Shown: positions 8,519 through 18,066, numbered from the stretch's first letter. The stretch: DNA of 64,000 bases from Comamonas testosteroni (GCF_000761245.1 NZ_AWOR01000048.1:48622-112621), one strand, 5' to 3'. Program-made: numbers and translations. The notes: generated by a model from the letters alone, not told the origin.

Positions 8519-9784
8519 ATGTCTTCCGATCACAGCGCCGCCAAGGCTGCGCCGAACGCCGGCCCCAAGCCAGACTCCTCCGCCTGGGCCATGCTGGTCT
8601 GCCTGCTCACGGGCTTTGCACTGAGCCAGGCCTTCAGAACCATCACCTCCATCATCGCCGACGGTCTGCGCACGGACTTCGGCCTGTCCGCGCAATCGCT
8701 TGGCTCGTTTGCCGGGCTGTTTGCACTGTCCTTCGGCGTGGCCCAGCTGCTCATGGGCATAGGCATGGATATCTACGGCCTGCGTCGCACCGTGCTGCTG
8801 GCCTTTCCCCTGTCGATTGCGGGGGCTGCGCTGTCCGCACTGGCACCCAGCTATTCCTGGCTGATGCTGGGCCAGCTGCTGATCGGCGTGGGCTGCTCGC
8901 CCGCCTTTCTGGCCAGCACCATGTTTATCGCACGCCACTTTCCGGCCGATAAATTTGCCTACCTCTCGGGCATAGGCCTTGGCCTGGGCGGGCTGGGCCT
9001 GCTGTTTACCGGCACGCCCATGGCCTGGCTGGTGCAGCATATGGGCTGGCGTGCCGGCTTTGCGCTGCTGGCGGTGCTGAGTGTGCTGTCCTGGCTGCTG
9101 ATTTTCTTCAAGGTGCACGAGCCCGAGCTGCCCGGCGACTCCCAGCCCAAGCCTGGCTTCATGCAGGCACTGCAAGGTTTTGGCAGCCTGCTGCTGCTGC
9201 CCCATACCTGGGGCATTGTGCTGCTGGGCATGGTCAGCTATGCCTCGTTTCTCACCGTGCGCGGCCTCTGGCTCAGTCCCATGCTGATGGATCGCTACCA
9301 GTTTTCATTGGTCACGACCGGCAATGTGGCACTGGCCTGCTCCGTCATTTCGCTGTTTGTGCCTTCCATGTTCGGCCGGCTGGACCCCGGTCCGGCCAGG
9401 CGCCGCCAGCGCATTGCACGCTTTGCGCTGCTCATGGCCGCCGTTTTTGTAGCACTGGCCCTGGTCCATCAATCCGTAGGCAGCGTGCTGCTGCTGCTGG
9501 TCATGAGTGTGCTTTCAGGCTACGGCACGCTGATCTATGCCGATGTGCGCTCCTCCTACCCACCGGCCACGACGGGACGCGCGCTGTCCATCTTCACCAT
9601 GGCCATGTTTCTCGGAGCCGCGCTCATGCAGTGGCTCTCCGGCCTGGTTGCAGGCGTTGCGGAACGCCAGAATGCCGACATCTATCAGGCAGTGATGCTG
9701 ATGATTGCCGCCATGCTGGGCAGCGGTGTGCTGGCCTACCAGCTCATCAAGCCTTCACCGCTGCTGCTCAAGGCCAGCCACTGA
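8519..9784 (+). CDS. MFS transporter
   Basis: Major facilitator superfamily membrane transporter of 421 residues with about 12 predicted helices in two six-helix halves. The loop between helices 2 and 3 (GVAQLLMGIGMDIYGLRRTV) fits the MFS motif A pattern, and a polar central loop (VHEPELPGDSQPKPG) separates the halves. It follows kynA on the same strand 114 bp downstream, after a hairpin, so it might export or import a pathway compound, but nothing in the sequence fixes the substrate. Confidence 0.85.
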   Translation: MSSDHSAAKAAPNAGPKPDSSAWAMLVCLLTGFALSQAFRTITSIIADGLRTDFGLSAQSLGSFAGLFALSFGVAQLLMGIGMDIYGLRRTVLLAFPLSIAGAALSALAPSYSWLMLGQLLIGVGCSPAFLASTMFIARHFPADKFAYLSGIGLGLGGLGLLFTGTPMAWLVQHMGWRAGFALLAVLSVLSWLLIFFKVHEPELPGDSQPKPGFMQALQGFGSLLLLPHTWGIVLLGMVSYASFLTVRGLWLSPMLMDRYQFSLVTTGNVALACSVISLFVPSMFGRLDPGPARRRQRIARFALLMAAVFVALALVHQSVGSVLLLLVMSVLSGYGTLIYADVRSSYPPATTGRALSIFTMAMFLGAALMQWLSGLVAGVAERQNADIYQAVMLMIAAMLGSGVLAYQLIKPSPLLLKASH

Positions 9785-9845
9785 AGCAATCCACCTGCCA
9801 GGCAGGCGCCGGCGCGAGAGCCATCCCGGTTATGGTGAGCTGTCG

Positions 9846-11036
9846 CTAAAGCGCGCCCTCATAGAGCCAGGGCACATCCATGATGCGCCCGCCCAGAGCG
9901 CGCAACGACAGGTCGCGCCCCCAACGGATAGGCCCTGTCGCATGGAAGATCCGGCCATTGCGCAGCGAGCGCTCCTGCACCTTGGCATTGCGCTGCCAGC
10001 GGTTCAGCGCATAGCGGCGCAGCCGCAGACTGACATCCAGATCATGCATGGACAAAGCACTTTGCAGCTCGGCCGCATCCTCGATGGCCATGCCCGCACC
10101 CTGCGCCAGATAGGGGCGCATGGGATGGGCTGCATCGCCCAGCAGGGCCACAAGGCCTTGCGCCATCTGAGTCTCTGAGGACACCGGCTGCCGGTCGGCC
10201 ACCGGCCACAAACGCCATTCACCGCCCACATCGGGAACGTGTTGAACCAGATCCTGCAGGTAACCGCATGCGCCCTGAAGATGCTGGAGCAGGTCGGGCA
10301 GATTGGCAGAATGGTCCCAGTGGTCGAGATCCTCTGGCGCAGGCCCCTGCACTATGACCACAAGATTTTGCAGCTCGCCCCGGCGCACGGGATACTGAAT
10401 GGCATGCAATTGCGGCCCCAGCCAGGCCGTGACCTCGTTGGTGCGCAAGCGCTTGGGCAGATTTGCCTGATGCACCATGGCCCGATAGGCCAGCTGCCCG
10501 GTCACACGCGGCGGGCCATCGCCCAACATCTGTGCACGCACGGCGCTGCGCACGCCATCAGCGCCGATCAGGGCATCGCCCTCGATGAGCTTGCCGGTAC
10601 TGGTACGAATGGTGACCACACCGTCCTGCTGGCTATAGCTGCTGACGAACTGGTTGAGGTTGAGGTGAGCCTCCGGCAGAACCTGCAATGCCTCCAGCAG
10701 AATCTGGTGCAGGTCGGCGCGATGAATGGTGAGATAGCTGGCTCCATAGCGCTGCACCATATCTGCGCCCAAGGGCAGTCTCCCCAGCTCTTGCCCCGTC
10801 ACGGCACTGCAGGCTCGCAAGGCCGAAGGGCAGGCCACGACCTGCTGCAACGATCGCTGCAGCCCCCATGCCTGAAGGCGGCGCACCACATTGGGTCCCA
10901 GTTGAATGCCGGCTCCGACTTCCGAAAACTGCGTGGCACGCTCGAACAGGCGCACATCCCAATCAGCACGCACCGCCGCAATGGCGGCTGCCAGACCGCC
11001 AATACCACCACCCGCAATCAACACCTGCTTGTTCAT
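9846..11036 (-). CDS. FAD-dependent aromatic monooxygenase (salicylate hydroxylase-like)
   Basis: Flavoprotein monooxygenase of the PHBH/UbiH fold, 396 residues. The N-terminus has the FAD dinucleotide motif GGGIGGLAAAIAAVRADW, then the arginine-containing segment HRADLHQILLEAL; the second FAD site is seen as ALLGDAAHPMRPYLAQGAGM. The whole looks like the 3-hydroxybenzoate/salicylate hydroxylase branch, which hydroxylates monocyclic aromatics with NAD(P)H and O2. It is convergent with the MFS gene and sits near kynurenine genes, so an anthranilate- or hydroxyanthranilate-type substrate is conceivable, but this is inference. Confidence 0.82.
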   Translation of the reverse strand: MNKQVLIAGGGIGGLAAAIAAVRADWDVRLFERATQFSEVGAGIQLGPNVVRRLQAWGLQRSLQQVVACPSALRACSAVTGQELGRLPLGADMVQRYGASYLTIHRADLHQILLEALQVLPEAHLNLNQFVSSYSQQDGVVTIRTSTGKLIEGDALIGADGVRSAVRAQMLGDGPPRVTGQLAYRAMVHQANLPKRLRTNEVTAWLGPQLHAIQYPVRRGELQNLVVIVQGPAPEDLDHWDHSANLPDLLQHLQGACGYLQDLVQHVPDVGGEWRLWPVADRQPVSSETQMAQGLVALLGDAAHPMRPYLAQGAGMAIEDAAELQSALSMHDLDVSLRLRRYALNRWQRNAKVQERSLRNGRIFHATGPIRWGRDLSLRALGGRIMDVPWLYEGAL

Positions 11037-11112
11037 GGACTCTTATTGTGCCGCTTAGTCACCTGCATCGAAGAGAACTCTGGTTTGCGCTGCCGCAAAC
11101 CTTGCTGTCATG

Positions 11113-11135
11113 AAAAAAGCCCGCCAAGGCGGGCT
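11113..11135 (-). terminator. Intrinsic terminator of the H-NS-like gene
   Basis: AGCCCGCC (11118-11125) pairs with GGCGGGCT (11128-11135); on the minus strand it is followed by six T residues. Confidence 0.85.
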
Positions 11136-11159
11136 CTTTCAACGTGCGCAAACAGCAGA

Positions 11160-11450
11160 TCAAATGGCGAACTTTTCGCGATCCTGGTCTGCAATCCACT
11201 TTGGCGGCTTGCCGCGGCCGGTCCAAGTCTGACCCGTAGCAGGATCACGATACTTGGGAGCCACCTTGGCGCCCGCATTGGCGGAAGAGCGCGCGCGAGC
11301 GGGAGGGAAGACATCTTCAGCAGTCAGGCCGTACTCGGCAATCAGGCCGCGAACCTTGCTCACAGCGTCGGCCAGTTCACGCGAACGGGCTTCGTTGATT
11401 TGCTGTTCCAGCTCTTCTCTCTGCTTCAGGAGTTCCTTGTAAGTGCTCAT
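11160..11450 (-). CDS. H-NS family histone-like nucleoid protein
   Basis: Small (96-residue) nucleoid-structuring and silencing protein. Residues 1-45 form a charged coiled-coil oligomerisation region (MSTYKELLKQREELEQQINE). The C-terminal DNA-binding part carries the typical core YRDPATGQTWTGRGKPPKWI, the betaproteobacterial version of the AT-hook-like H-NS motif. It has its own terminator and a strikingly AT-rich upstream region, as H-NS targets often do. Several such paralogues per genome are usual in Burkholderiales. Confidence 0.93.
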   Translation of the reverse strand: MSTYKELLKQREELEQQINEARSRELADAVSKVRGLIAEYGLTAEDVFPPARARSSANAGAKVAPKYRDPATGQTWTGRGKPPKWIADQDREKFAI

Positions 11451-11579
11451 GATTTGCGCTTCTTGGTTGATTAAAGTGATTTCATTATAAATGCTGGAAT
11501 TTCAAATTCATGATTTTCCGAGTAAGCAAAAACCACAATTCAGAATATTTATAAAATGCAACTACGTGTTAATAAATAG

Positions 11580-12880
11580 CTATTCTGCCTCCGGAGCTGC
11601 CAATATCTTGTCGATACGCCTTCATCCAAATCAATCGCCTCAAATATCCAGCCGCCACACAAGACCTTCTCGCCCAGAACGGGCACATGGCTACTTTGGC
11701 GAGGAGTAAACCGGCCGGCGCGTTATGGTGCTCCCCGGCCTTCGTCTGGCAATACTCAAATAGCCAGCCCGGCCTTCAATTCCGAATAGGCTCCAGAGCC
11801 TTGAGCAGTCAGAATCCATCTTCTTTGCGAGTTGACCAGGCCTCAGCCTCGTCCAAGAAGCAAAGCTCTCTGGCACTGACTTAGTGCCATTCACGCGGTG
11901 TCGTGATGCTCTGCTGCGCCCCATATTCCTCGACGACAAACACCACCCCCCCTGTTTTGGCACGCAGCTGATCCAGTCATCTCATCTCGCACGAAGTCTC
12001 AGGAAAAATTCCAAAGCCAGCGCCTGCTCTCTCAGAAGGTCTTGTGATTTCTCACCGACCACCTGCCTCTTGGGCGCGCCGATGATGCCCTGCATCTCGT
12101 CCAGCCAGCCGCGGCATGCAGGAGCCAGGAATGTCTTCCCATCTCTTCATCCGGGCAACAGCCAGGCACAGGCCCGCAAAACCCGAGGCATCGCCATTTC
12201 GCCTTCCAGGCAATACATATCGGCACAAAAAGCATCAAATACGTCAAAAAAATATCGTCTAAATGAAATACCTTTATGCCGCCTGATGTTCATGCACCCC
12301 CATCAAACCGACCTGACGCCCCTGCTCCAAACCAGCTGCAACTTCTTCCTCGGTCATTGCAGCGCAGGAAAAATCACTAATCCGCAGCAAAGTCAATATG
12401 ACATGCGTTGAAAATGACAACAAACTCACAAAGGACTTTGCGATAGACGCAACCCGGGCCATGGAGCGCCTTGCCATGCCGAAACCAGCTCTGGATAGAG
12501 CTGGCCGATACGCTTTGAGCAAGCTCTCCAAAGATAATCGTTATAAATGCAATAGCAATTACGACGATAGTCGCTGCCGAAATGGTTGCTATCTTTTCCG
12601 ATATTCCCGGAGATATCGAGCAAACGGACAATCCATCGCTGCTCGCAACCCCACCCAAATACAGCTGAGCGCCCGCTGGAGGTAATCCAAGCTGCACGGA
12701 AGACAGAAACTGCGTGGACTCGCAAGCAACTCCAGCACCGCTTGGGCGTCCTTGCTCACGTGCTTTGCCAAAGCCGGCAATCTTGCCCTGCAGCCGCAAG
12801 GCCAATGCCAATTTCGACATTACAAACACCCCACTGAGCAGTGTCAGCAATGCAAACAGCAGAAAATCCCTGACTAGTCC
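11580..12880 (-). pseudogene. Decayed CorC/TlyC-type (DUF21-CBS) membrane protein gene
   Basis: No intact frame exists, but reading the minus strand across all three frames gives a near-complete family protein in correct order. From the 5' side: LTLLSGVFVMSKLALA, FLSSVQLG, SEKIATISAATIVVIAIAF and TIIFGEL (DUF21 membrane domain); then, frameshifted, KRIGQLYPELVSAW; frameshifted again ARVASIAKSFVSLLSFST and MTEEEVAAGLEQG; then KVFHLDDIFLTYLM (first CBS), VVFVVEEYG (second CBS), LLKALEPI, LPDEGRG and finally RRIDKILA. The total span of about 434 codons equals an intact family member. At least six frame changes and several in-frame stops are present, so the gene is long dead. Identification is by eye from memory of the family. 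Confidence 0.8.
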
Positions 12881-12895
12881 ATCAGAAAGAAGACC

Positions 12896-13750
12896 ATGGC
12901 ACTTTACTGTATCGGAGACATCCAGGGCTGCGATGACGCCTTCGAGCGCTTATTGCAAACCGTGGATTTCTCCGCAAGTCGGGACACACTTTACGTGCTC
13001 GGCGACCTTGTCAATCGCGGCCCAAAATCCGCCGAGGTATTGCGCCGCTGCATGCAGGCCGGCGATGCCATGCGCCCTTTGCTCGGCAATCACGACCTGC
13101 ACCTGCTGGCTGCAGCCCGGGGCCTTCGCCGTCAAAGCAAACGCGACACTCTGGCCCAGGTTCTGAGTGCACCCGATTGCGATGCCCTGCTGCACTGGCT
13201 GCGCCAGCAGCCTCTGGCCCGACTGCACACCAATGCACTGGGAGAAAAACTGCTCATGGTGCATGCAGGCGTGCTTCCTCAATGGAGCTTGCACGATGCC
13301 ATGACCTTGAGCGCCGAAGTTCAGGCCGTGCTCCAGCATGCCGACCATGCGCGCTTTTTGCAAAATATGTACGGTAACCAGCCAGATCGCTGGTCCGCCA
13401 ACCTGCAAGGCGATGACAGAGTGCGCTGCATTGTCAACGCCTTTACCCGTCTGCGTTTTTGCAGTGCCGAGGGCGTCATGGACTTTGAGAGTGCGGAATC
13501 TGCCGATCAGGCGCCCGAAGGGCTGATGCCCTGGTTCGATGTACCGGGCCGGCTCACTGCCGATACGCCCATGGCTTTTGGTCACTGGTCCACGCTGGGC
13601 CATATCAACCGGCCCGATCTGATGGCCATGGACACCGGCTGCGTCTGGGGCGGCTGCCTCAGCATGATGAGAATCGGAGAGCGCATGGACGAGCGAGAGC
13701 TGATACAGCTGCAGTGCCCGCAGGCTCAGGTGCCTGGCGCCAAGGGATAG
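12896..13750 (+). CDS. apaH: Symmetrical bis(5'-nucleosyl)-tetraphosphatase
   Basis: Cleaves Ap4A to two ADP and takes part in removing Np4-caps from RNA; cytosolic metallophosphatase. Length 284 residues is normal. All phosphoesterase motifs are in place: GDIQGC near the N-terminus, GDLVNRGP, GNHDLHLL, and later VHAGVLPQW and FGHWSTLG. ATG 12896 sits at the expected MALYCIGDIQG start. It is a single gene with a terminator; its promoter must lie in the remains of the decayed gene upstream. Confidence 0.96.
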   Translation: MALYCIGDIQGCDDAFERLLQTVDFSASRDTLYVLGDLVNRGPKSAEVLRRCMQAGDAMRPLLGNHDLHLLAAARGLRRQSKRDTLAQVLSAPDCDALLHWLRQQPLARLHTNALGEKLLMVHAGVLPQWSLHDAMTLSAEVQAVLQHADHARFLQNMYGNQPDRWSANLQGDDRVRCIVNAFTRLRFCSAEGVMDFESAESADQAPEGLMPWFDVPGRLTADTPMAFGHWSTLGHINRPDLMAMDTGCVWGGCLSMMRIGERMDERELIQLQCPQAQVPGAKG

Positions 13751-13760
13751 ACCAAAGAAA

Positions 13761-13785
13761 AACGCCTGCATCCGGCAGGCGTTTT
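13761..13785. terminator. Bidirectional terminator between apaH and the helicase gene
   Basis: CGCCTGC (13763-13769) pairs with GCAGGCG (13775-13781), flanked by AAAA on the left and TTTT on the right, so it can serve both convergent genes. Confidence 0.85.
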
Positions 13786-13806
13786 CCTGGGGCGATCACC
13801 CAGTGC

Positions 13807-15228
13807 TCAGGAGGCCACGACAGGCGCTCTGAACAAGGCAGCGACCTTGCGCTTGGGCTTCATGCTCGCGCTCTTGACCGGAGCGACATGCTTGCTGTCC
13901 CAGGATGCGGTCTCGGCCACGCTGCTGGCCTCATAGGGCTTGTCAAAGAAGGGGTCGACGTTGGCAGGGCGCGGGGCCATGCGCGAAGGACGATGCGCAT
14001 AGCCGCCACGGGGCGCTGCATCGAACTCACGTTCGCGACGTGGACGATATTCCTCATCGCTGCGGCTGCGGCGTGGGGGACGGAAATCCAGCATGGGAGC
14101 AGGTTCGACGTCGATCTTCTTCTTGATCAGCTTTTCAATATCGGCCACATTGCGGCTGTCATGATCGGTCACCAAGGTCACGGCCAGGCCAGATGCGCCG
14201 GCTCGGCCGGTACGGCCGATGCGGTGCACATAGTCTTCCGCATTGAAAGGCACGTCGTAGTTGAAGACTGCGGGCACATCCTTGATGTCCAGACCGCGCG
14301 CGGCCACATCGGTACAGACCAGCAGATCCACCTCACCAGCCTTGAAGGCTTCCAGTGCCTTCAGGCGCTCGTCCTGGCTCTTGTCGCCATGCAGCGCGGC
14401 TGCACGCAGACCGTCGCGCTCCAGTGCACGCGTCAGGCGTGCACAGCCCAGCTTGCTGTTGGAGAAGATGAAGGCCTGGCGAATGTCGCGCTCCTTGAGC
14501 ACGGAACGAATCGCATAGCGCTTGTCGTCATCCGTGACCTTGTAGAAGCGCTGCTCCACCGTGGACGCCGTCTCGTTGGGACGAGCCACCTCGATGGTCA
14601 CCGGATCCTGCAGATAGCTGCCGGCCAGACGCTTGATCTCGGGCGAGAACGTGGCCGAGAACAGCAGCGTGGTGCGGCTCTTGGGCAGATAGGAGAGGAT
14701 GCGCTGCAGATCGGGCAGAAAGCCGATATCCAGCATGCGGTCGGCCTCGTCCAGCACCACATACTCCACCTGATTGAGCACCACATTCTTGGCCTCGATA
14801 TGGTCCAGCAGACGGCCGGGCGTAGCCACCAGTACCTCGACGCCTTTTTTCAGCTCGATGGTCTGGGGCTTCATATCCATGCCGCCAAACACCACGGTGC
14901 TGCGCAGCTTGGTGTGCTTGGCGTACAGGGCAATCTGTTGTGCCACCTGATCGGCCAGCTCACGCGTGGGCAGCAGCACCAGGGCACGCACCGGATGGCG
15001 GGCAGGCGACGCGGAAGCGTTTTCATGGCGCATCAGGCGTTGCAGCAGGGGCAGGGAGAAAGCCGCCGTCTTGCCAGTGCCGGTCTGGGCTGCGCCCATG
15101 ACGTCCTTGCCGGTCAATACAACCGGAATGGCCTGCGCCTGAATCGGAGTCATGGACTCATAGCCCATGTCGGCCACTGCGCGTGCCAGGGGCTCAGCCA
15201 AGTGAAGATTGGAGAAAGAGCTTGTCAT
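13807..15228 (-). CDS. DEAD-box ATP-dependent RNA helicase (RhlE type)
   Basis: RNA helicase of 473 residues from ATG 15228 (MTSSFSNLHLAEPL); the frame is open further upstream but that stretch has no helicase-like content. Motifs in order: Q-motif (YESMTPIQAQAIP), Walker A AQTGTGKT, PTRELA, GG, TPGRL, VLDEADRM, SAT in LLFSATFS, then the second RecA domain with FSNSKLGCARL, DVAARGLDI and HRIGRTGR. The C-terminal 90 residues are a basic, arginine-rich tail ending in KPKRKVAALFR, as in RhlE proteins involved in ribosome assembly or RNA turnover and cold growth. It is monocistronic. Confidence 0.93.
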   Translation of the reverse strand: MTSSFSNLHLAEPLARAVADMGYESMTPIQAQAIPVVLTGKDVMGAAQTGTGKTAAFSLPLLQRLMRHENASASPARHPVRALVLLPTRELADQVAQQIALYAKHTKLRSTVVFGGMDMKPQTIELKKGVEVLVATPGRLLDHIEAKNVVLNQVEYVVLDEADRMLDIGFLPDLQRILSYLPKSRTTLLFSATFSPEIKRLAGSYLQDPVTIEVARPNETASTVEQRFYKVTDDDKRYAIRSVLKERDIRQAFIFSNSKLGCARLTRALERDGLRAAALHGDKSQDERLKALEAFKAGEVDLLVCTDVAARGLDIKDVPAVFNYDVPFNAEDYVHRIGRTGRAGASGLAVTLVTDHDSRNVADIEKLIKKKIDVEPAPMLDFRPPRRSRSDEEYRPRREREFDAAPRGGYAHRPSRMAPRPANVDPFFDKPYEASSVAETASWDSKHVAPVKSASMKPKRKVAALFRAPVVAS

Positions 15229-15395
15229 TGAGGGCGTTATTGTCGCACCGAGTGGGTTTTTCGCGTTGGCTTTGTGATTTTCTGCAGACGCAAAGCCTTC
15301 GCCCCCTCTGTTTGCGGGCAAAACAAGCCTTGCCAATATCCCGTGCAATCTATCGGGATAACCCGGGTTTTCACATTCTGCCGCCCCAAAAACAA

Positions 15396-15419
15396 AGGCG
15401 TGTGACAGTGCACACGCCT
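15396..15419 (-). terminator. Terminator of the zinc metallopeptidase gene
   Basis: AGGCGTGTG (15396-15404) pairs with CACACGCCT (15411-15419); the minus strand continues with TTTGTTTTTG. Confidence 0.8.
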
Positions 15420-15439
15420 GGTTCAGACCCGCTTGTGGC

Positions 15440-16312
15440 TCAAAGCGACTGAGCGGCGAAGGTGTCGCAGGCCTTGACGCTGCCGCTCTTGTAGCCCTGG
15501 GTGAACCAGCGCACACGCTGGGCGCTGGAGCCGTGGGTAAAGCTGTCGGGACGCACCGTACCCGTGGCTTCACGCTGCAGCTTGTCGTCGCCGATCTGCT
15601 GTGCGGCATTCATCGCCGACTCGATATCGCCCTGCTCCAGCCAGCTCTTGGCCTGCTGCGACTTGTTGGCCCAAATGCCGGCCAGGCAGTCGGCCTGCAG
15701 CTCCAGGCGCACGGACATGGCATTTTGCTCGCGCTCGCTGACACGGCCCCGCATGCTGTCCACCTTGCCCGAGATGCCGAGCAGGTTCTGCACATGGTGG
15801 CCGACCTCGTGGGCCACCACATAGGCGCGCGCGAACTCACCGGGAGCGCCAAGCTGGCGACTCATGGTGTTGAAGAAGTCCATGTCCAGATAGACCTTGT
15901 AGTCACCCGGGCAGTAGAACGGCCCCATGGCCGACTGTCCCGTGCCGCAGGCCGTGCGCGTCACGCCGGTGAACAGAACCAGCTTGGGGTTCTGATACTG
16001 AGCACCGCCTTCACGGAAGATCTGGGTCCAGACATCCTCGGTCGAGGCCAGCACCGTGGAGACGAACTTGGCCCCCTGGTCATCGCCGGCCGGGCGATGC
16101 GCTGGGGCCTGCTGAACCTGGGGCGAGCCACCACCGGAGAGCACGCCAATCGTGGTCAGCGGGTTGATGCCGAACACGCCCCAGCCTATCAGCGCCAGCA
16201 CCACGGTGCCGATGCCTATGCTGCGACCACCAATGGGGAAACCACCGCCACCACCACCGTCTCCACGGCGATCCTCGACGTTGTCCGACTCGCGGTTACC
16301 TTCCCATCTCAT
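15440..16312 (-). CDS. YpfJ/KPN_02809-family neutral zinc metallopeptidase
   Basis: Membrane-anchored putative zinc protease, 290 residues. The N-terminus is charged and glycine-rich (RRGDGGGGGGFPIGG), followed by one hydrophobic helix (IGIGTVVLALIGWGVFGI), then an extracytoplasmic domain with the zinc motif VVAHEVGHHVQNLLG and a downstream LQADCLAGIWANKS that fits the third ligand. The cysteine pairs (TACGTG, FYCPGDY) suit an oxidising compartment. Start chosen at ATG 16312 because AAGGAG lies just before; the frame extends nine codons further. Physiological role is not established for the family. Confidence 0.88.
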   Translation of the reverse strand: MRWEGNRESDNVEDRRGDGGGGGGFPIGGRSIGIGTVVLALIGWGVFGINPLTTIGVLSGGGSPQVQQAPAHRPAGDDQGAKFVSTVLASTEDVWTQIFREGGAQYQNPKLVLFTGVTRTACGTGQSAMGPFYCPGDYKVYLDMDFFNTMSRQLGAPGEFARAYVVAHEVGHHVQNLLGISGKVDSMRGRVSEREQNAMSVRLELQADCLAGIWANKSQQAKSWLEQGDIESAMNAAQQIGDDKLQREATGTVRPDSFTHGSSAQRVRWFTQGYKSGSVKACDTFAAQSL

Positions 16313-16455
16313 GGTGCTTACTCCTTTGCTGTGTTGCACGCGGCCTGCGCCGGGTGGCGATATTAAGGGCTGCGGCTCCGAATGGAGGTATCAAGCTGTG
16401 CTTTTGCCACCTCTGTCAAGCTGCAACGCAGCATTGTTGACGTTTGGCCTGGTTT

Positions 16456-16785
16456 TCAGCGGCCGACGGGAGTGGAGATCGGGCTCACGCCCGGCGTGCC
16501 GGGCGTGGACTGAGGCTGGTTGCGGGCTACCTGCTCCTCCACCACATCGACCATGCTCAGAAACAGAAAGGCCACTGCCAGCAGGCCCATCACCGCCAGG
16601 ACGGCTGATGCCCAGAGCTTGGCCGAAGAGGATTTGCGCGGCACTGCCGCCTGCTGCTGGGTCGGCTCATAACTTGCAGCCGAGCCGCCATCCCGCCAGA
16701 CAGGCTCGACATGACCACGGCTGGAAGGCGCTTGTGTCCAGGTAGGGTCCTTGCGTTGCCCGGAGCGGGGAGAAAAGCCAAACAT
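16456..16785 (-). CDS. Small single-pass membrane protein, function unknown
   Basis: I do not recognise this 109-residue protein. The first 55 residues are polar (RKDPTWTQAPSSRGHVEPVW) and would be cytoplasmic; residues about 58-80 form one hydrophobic helix (LWASAVLAVMGLLAVAFLFL); the short tail is proline- and threonine-rich (PQSTPGTPGVSPISTPVG) and probably periplasmic. Codon usage and strong third-position GC suggest a genuine gene. It is divergent from the ornithine-cyclodeaminase-like gene and precedes the metallopeptidase in the same direction at 143 bp. Confidence 0.6.
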   Translation of the reverse strand: MFGFSPRSGQRKDPTWTQAPSSRGHVEPVWRDGGSAASYEPTQQQAAVPRKSSSAKLWASAVLAVMGLLAVAFLFLSMVDVVEEQVARNQPQSTPGTPGVSPISTPVGR

Positions 16786-16943
16786 GTGTGCGACAGAATC
16801 GATGGATAAGACAGTGGCTATTGTGCGCGCTGGCAGCCTTCACCAACAGCGTTCGTGCTGCGACATTCTGTCGGTCAACATCGGGCCGGGCTTGCAATTC
16901 TGTAAGCTCAGAGGCTTGTCCTCCGCCACCCATACGACTGCCC

Positions 16944-17903
16944 ATGAATGCCCTGACCCAGCCCTCGACAGCGTCTTTGAACGCCCGCGCCACTGCCGCA
17001 CTGCTGCCATGGACCGACTTGGCCGATGAGATCGAAGCACTTTTGCGCCAGCTGCAAAACAGTTGCAGTGTCTCGGTTCCACCACGCATCGTCATGCCGA
17101 CGGCTGCGGGCAATTGCCTGTTTTGCATGCCGGCCACCGATGGCCAGGTAGTCATGACCAAACTCATCAGCTTCACGCCAGGCAATGCCCAGGTGGGCAG
17201 ACCTACCATTCAGGGCGATATCGTGGTCTTTGACGCCGCCACCGGAGAGCGCCAGCTGATTCTGGACGGCCCCACCGTCACGGCCAGACGCACCGCCGCC
17301 GTATCGCTGCTGGCAGCGCGCCGCCTCGCCCCCAAGCCCCAAGGCCCGCTGCTCATCGTCGGCGCTGGCGTGCAGGGCAGCGCCCATCTGCAGGCTTTTG
17401 CCCAGGGCCTTGGCACGCAGGAGGTCTGGATTCACTCTCGCAGCACCGCCAGCGCACAGCGGCTTGCAGACCAGGCCCGCGACCTGGGTCTGCATGCGCG
17501 CATCGCCGACGACCTGGAAGAAGCCGCCCGGCACTGCCCGCTGATTGTGACCTGCACGCCCGCGCAGGCCGTGGTGCTGCATGAGGCGGCAAGACCCGAT
17601 GCCTTTGTCTGCGCGGTCGGCGCCTTCACGCCGCAAATGGTAGAGCTGGCTCCCGAGCTGTGCCGGCGCTTTGTGCACCAGGGCCAGATCGTCGTCGACA
17701 CCGCCGATGCCGCGCACGAGGCCGGCGACCTGTTGCAGGCCGGCATCGAGGTCAACACCCTGCCCACGCTGGCCACCGTGGTGCATCAGGACTGGTCGCG
17801 CTCCACGAAGCCTGTGCTCTTCAAATCCTGCGGCTGGGGCGGCTGGGATCTGGCCGCCACCCGCCTGGCCCTGCGCCAGCATCAGCTGGGCTGCCTCGTT
17901 TGA
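16944..17903 (+). CDS. Ornithine cyclodeaminase / mu-crystallin family dehydrogenase
   Basis: NAD(P)-dependent enzyme of the OCD/mu-crystallin family, 319 residues. The Rossmann motif is LLIVGAGVQGSAHLQAFAQG; the N-terminal part has the family pattern MPTAAGNCLFCMPATDGQ and KLISFTPGNAQ in the substrate domain. Family members include ornithine cyclodeaminase and delta1-pyrroline-2-carboxylate or delta1-piperideine-2-carboxylate reductases; the sequence alone does not decide among them, and a ketimine reductase is as likely as a true cyclodeaminase. ATG 16944 starts at a typical N-terminus; upstream codons in frame are not protein-like. Confidence 0.82.
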   Translation: MNALTQPSTASLNARATAALLPWTDLADEIEALLRQLQNSCSVSVPPRIVMPTAAGNCLFCMPATDGQVVMTKLISFTPGNAQVGRPTIQGDIVVFDAATGERQLILDGPTVTARRTAAVSLLAARRLAPKPQGPLLIVGAGVQGSAHLQAFAQGLGTQEVWIHSRSTASAQRLADQARDLGLHARIADDLEEAARHCPLIVTCTPAQAVVLHEAARPDAFVCAVGAFTPQMVELAPELCRRFVHQGQIVVDTADAAHEAGDLLQAGIEVNTLPTLATVVHQDWSRSTKPVLFKSCGWGGWDLAATRLALRQHQLGCLV

Positions 17904-18066
17904 GCTGCCTCCACACGCTCATTTATCAGAAGCATCAATCCTTTGATGGATAAGCGTCACAGCGATTTTTCGTAATTCCCTGCTGATCACCGCCCCCGCC
18001 AAAAGGCGGCGGCCGACCTCCTGATTTGTCTCTCAGGTGACAAACGTCAAAAAAGCGGTTTTAATA

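Noticed and set aside
11491..12480. Several 60- to 175-codon plus-strand frames in the gap after the H-NS-like gene
   Set aside because: They have no family resemblance, and the opposite strand carries the readable CorC/TlyC relic.
13714..15231. Plus-strand open frame of about 505 codons opposite the RNA helicase gene
   Set aside because: Antisense of an RhlE-type gene with all motifs intact; no ribosome site or homology.
15229..15609. N-terminal extension of the helicase frame by 127 codons
   Set aside because: The extension is proline/arginine-rich and runs into the metallopeptidase gene; helicase homology begins at ATG 15228.
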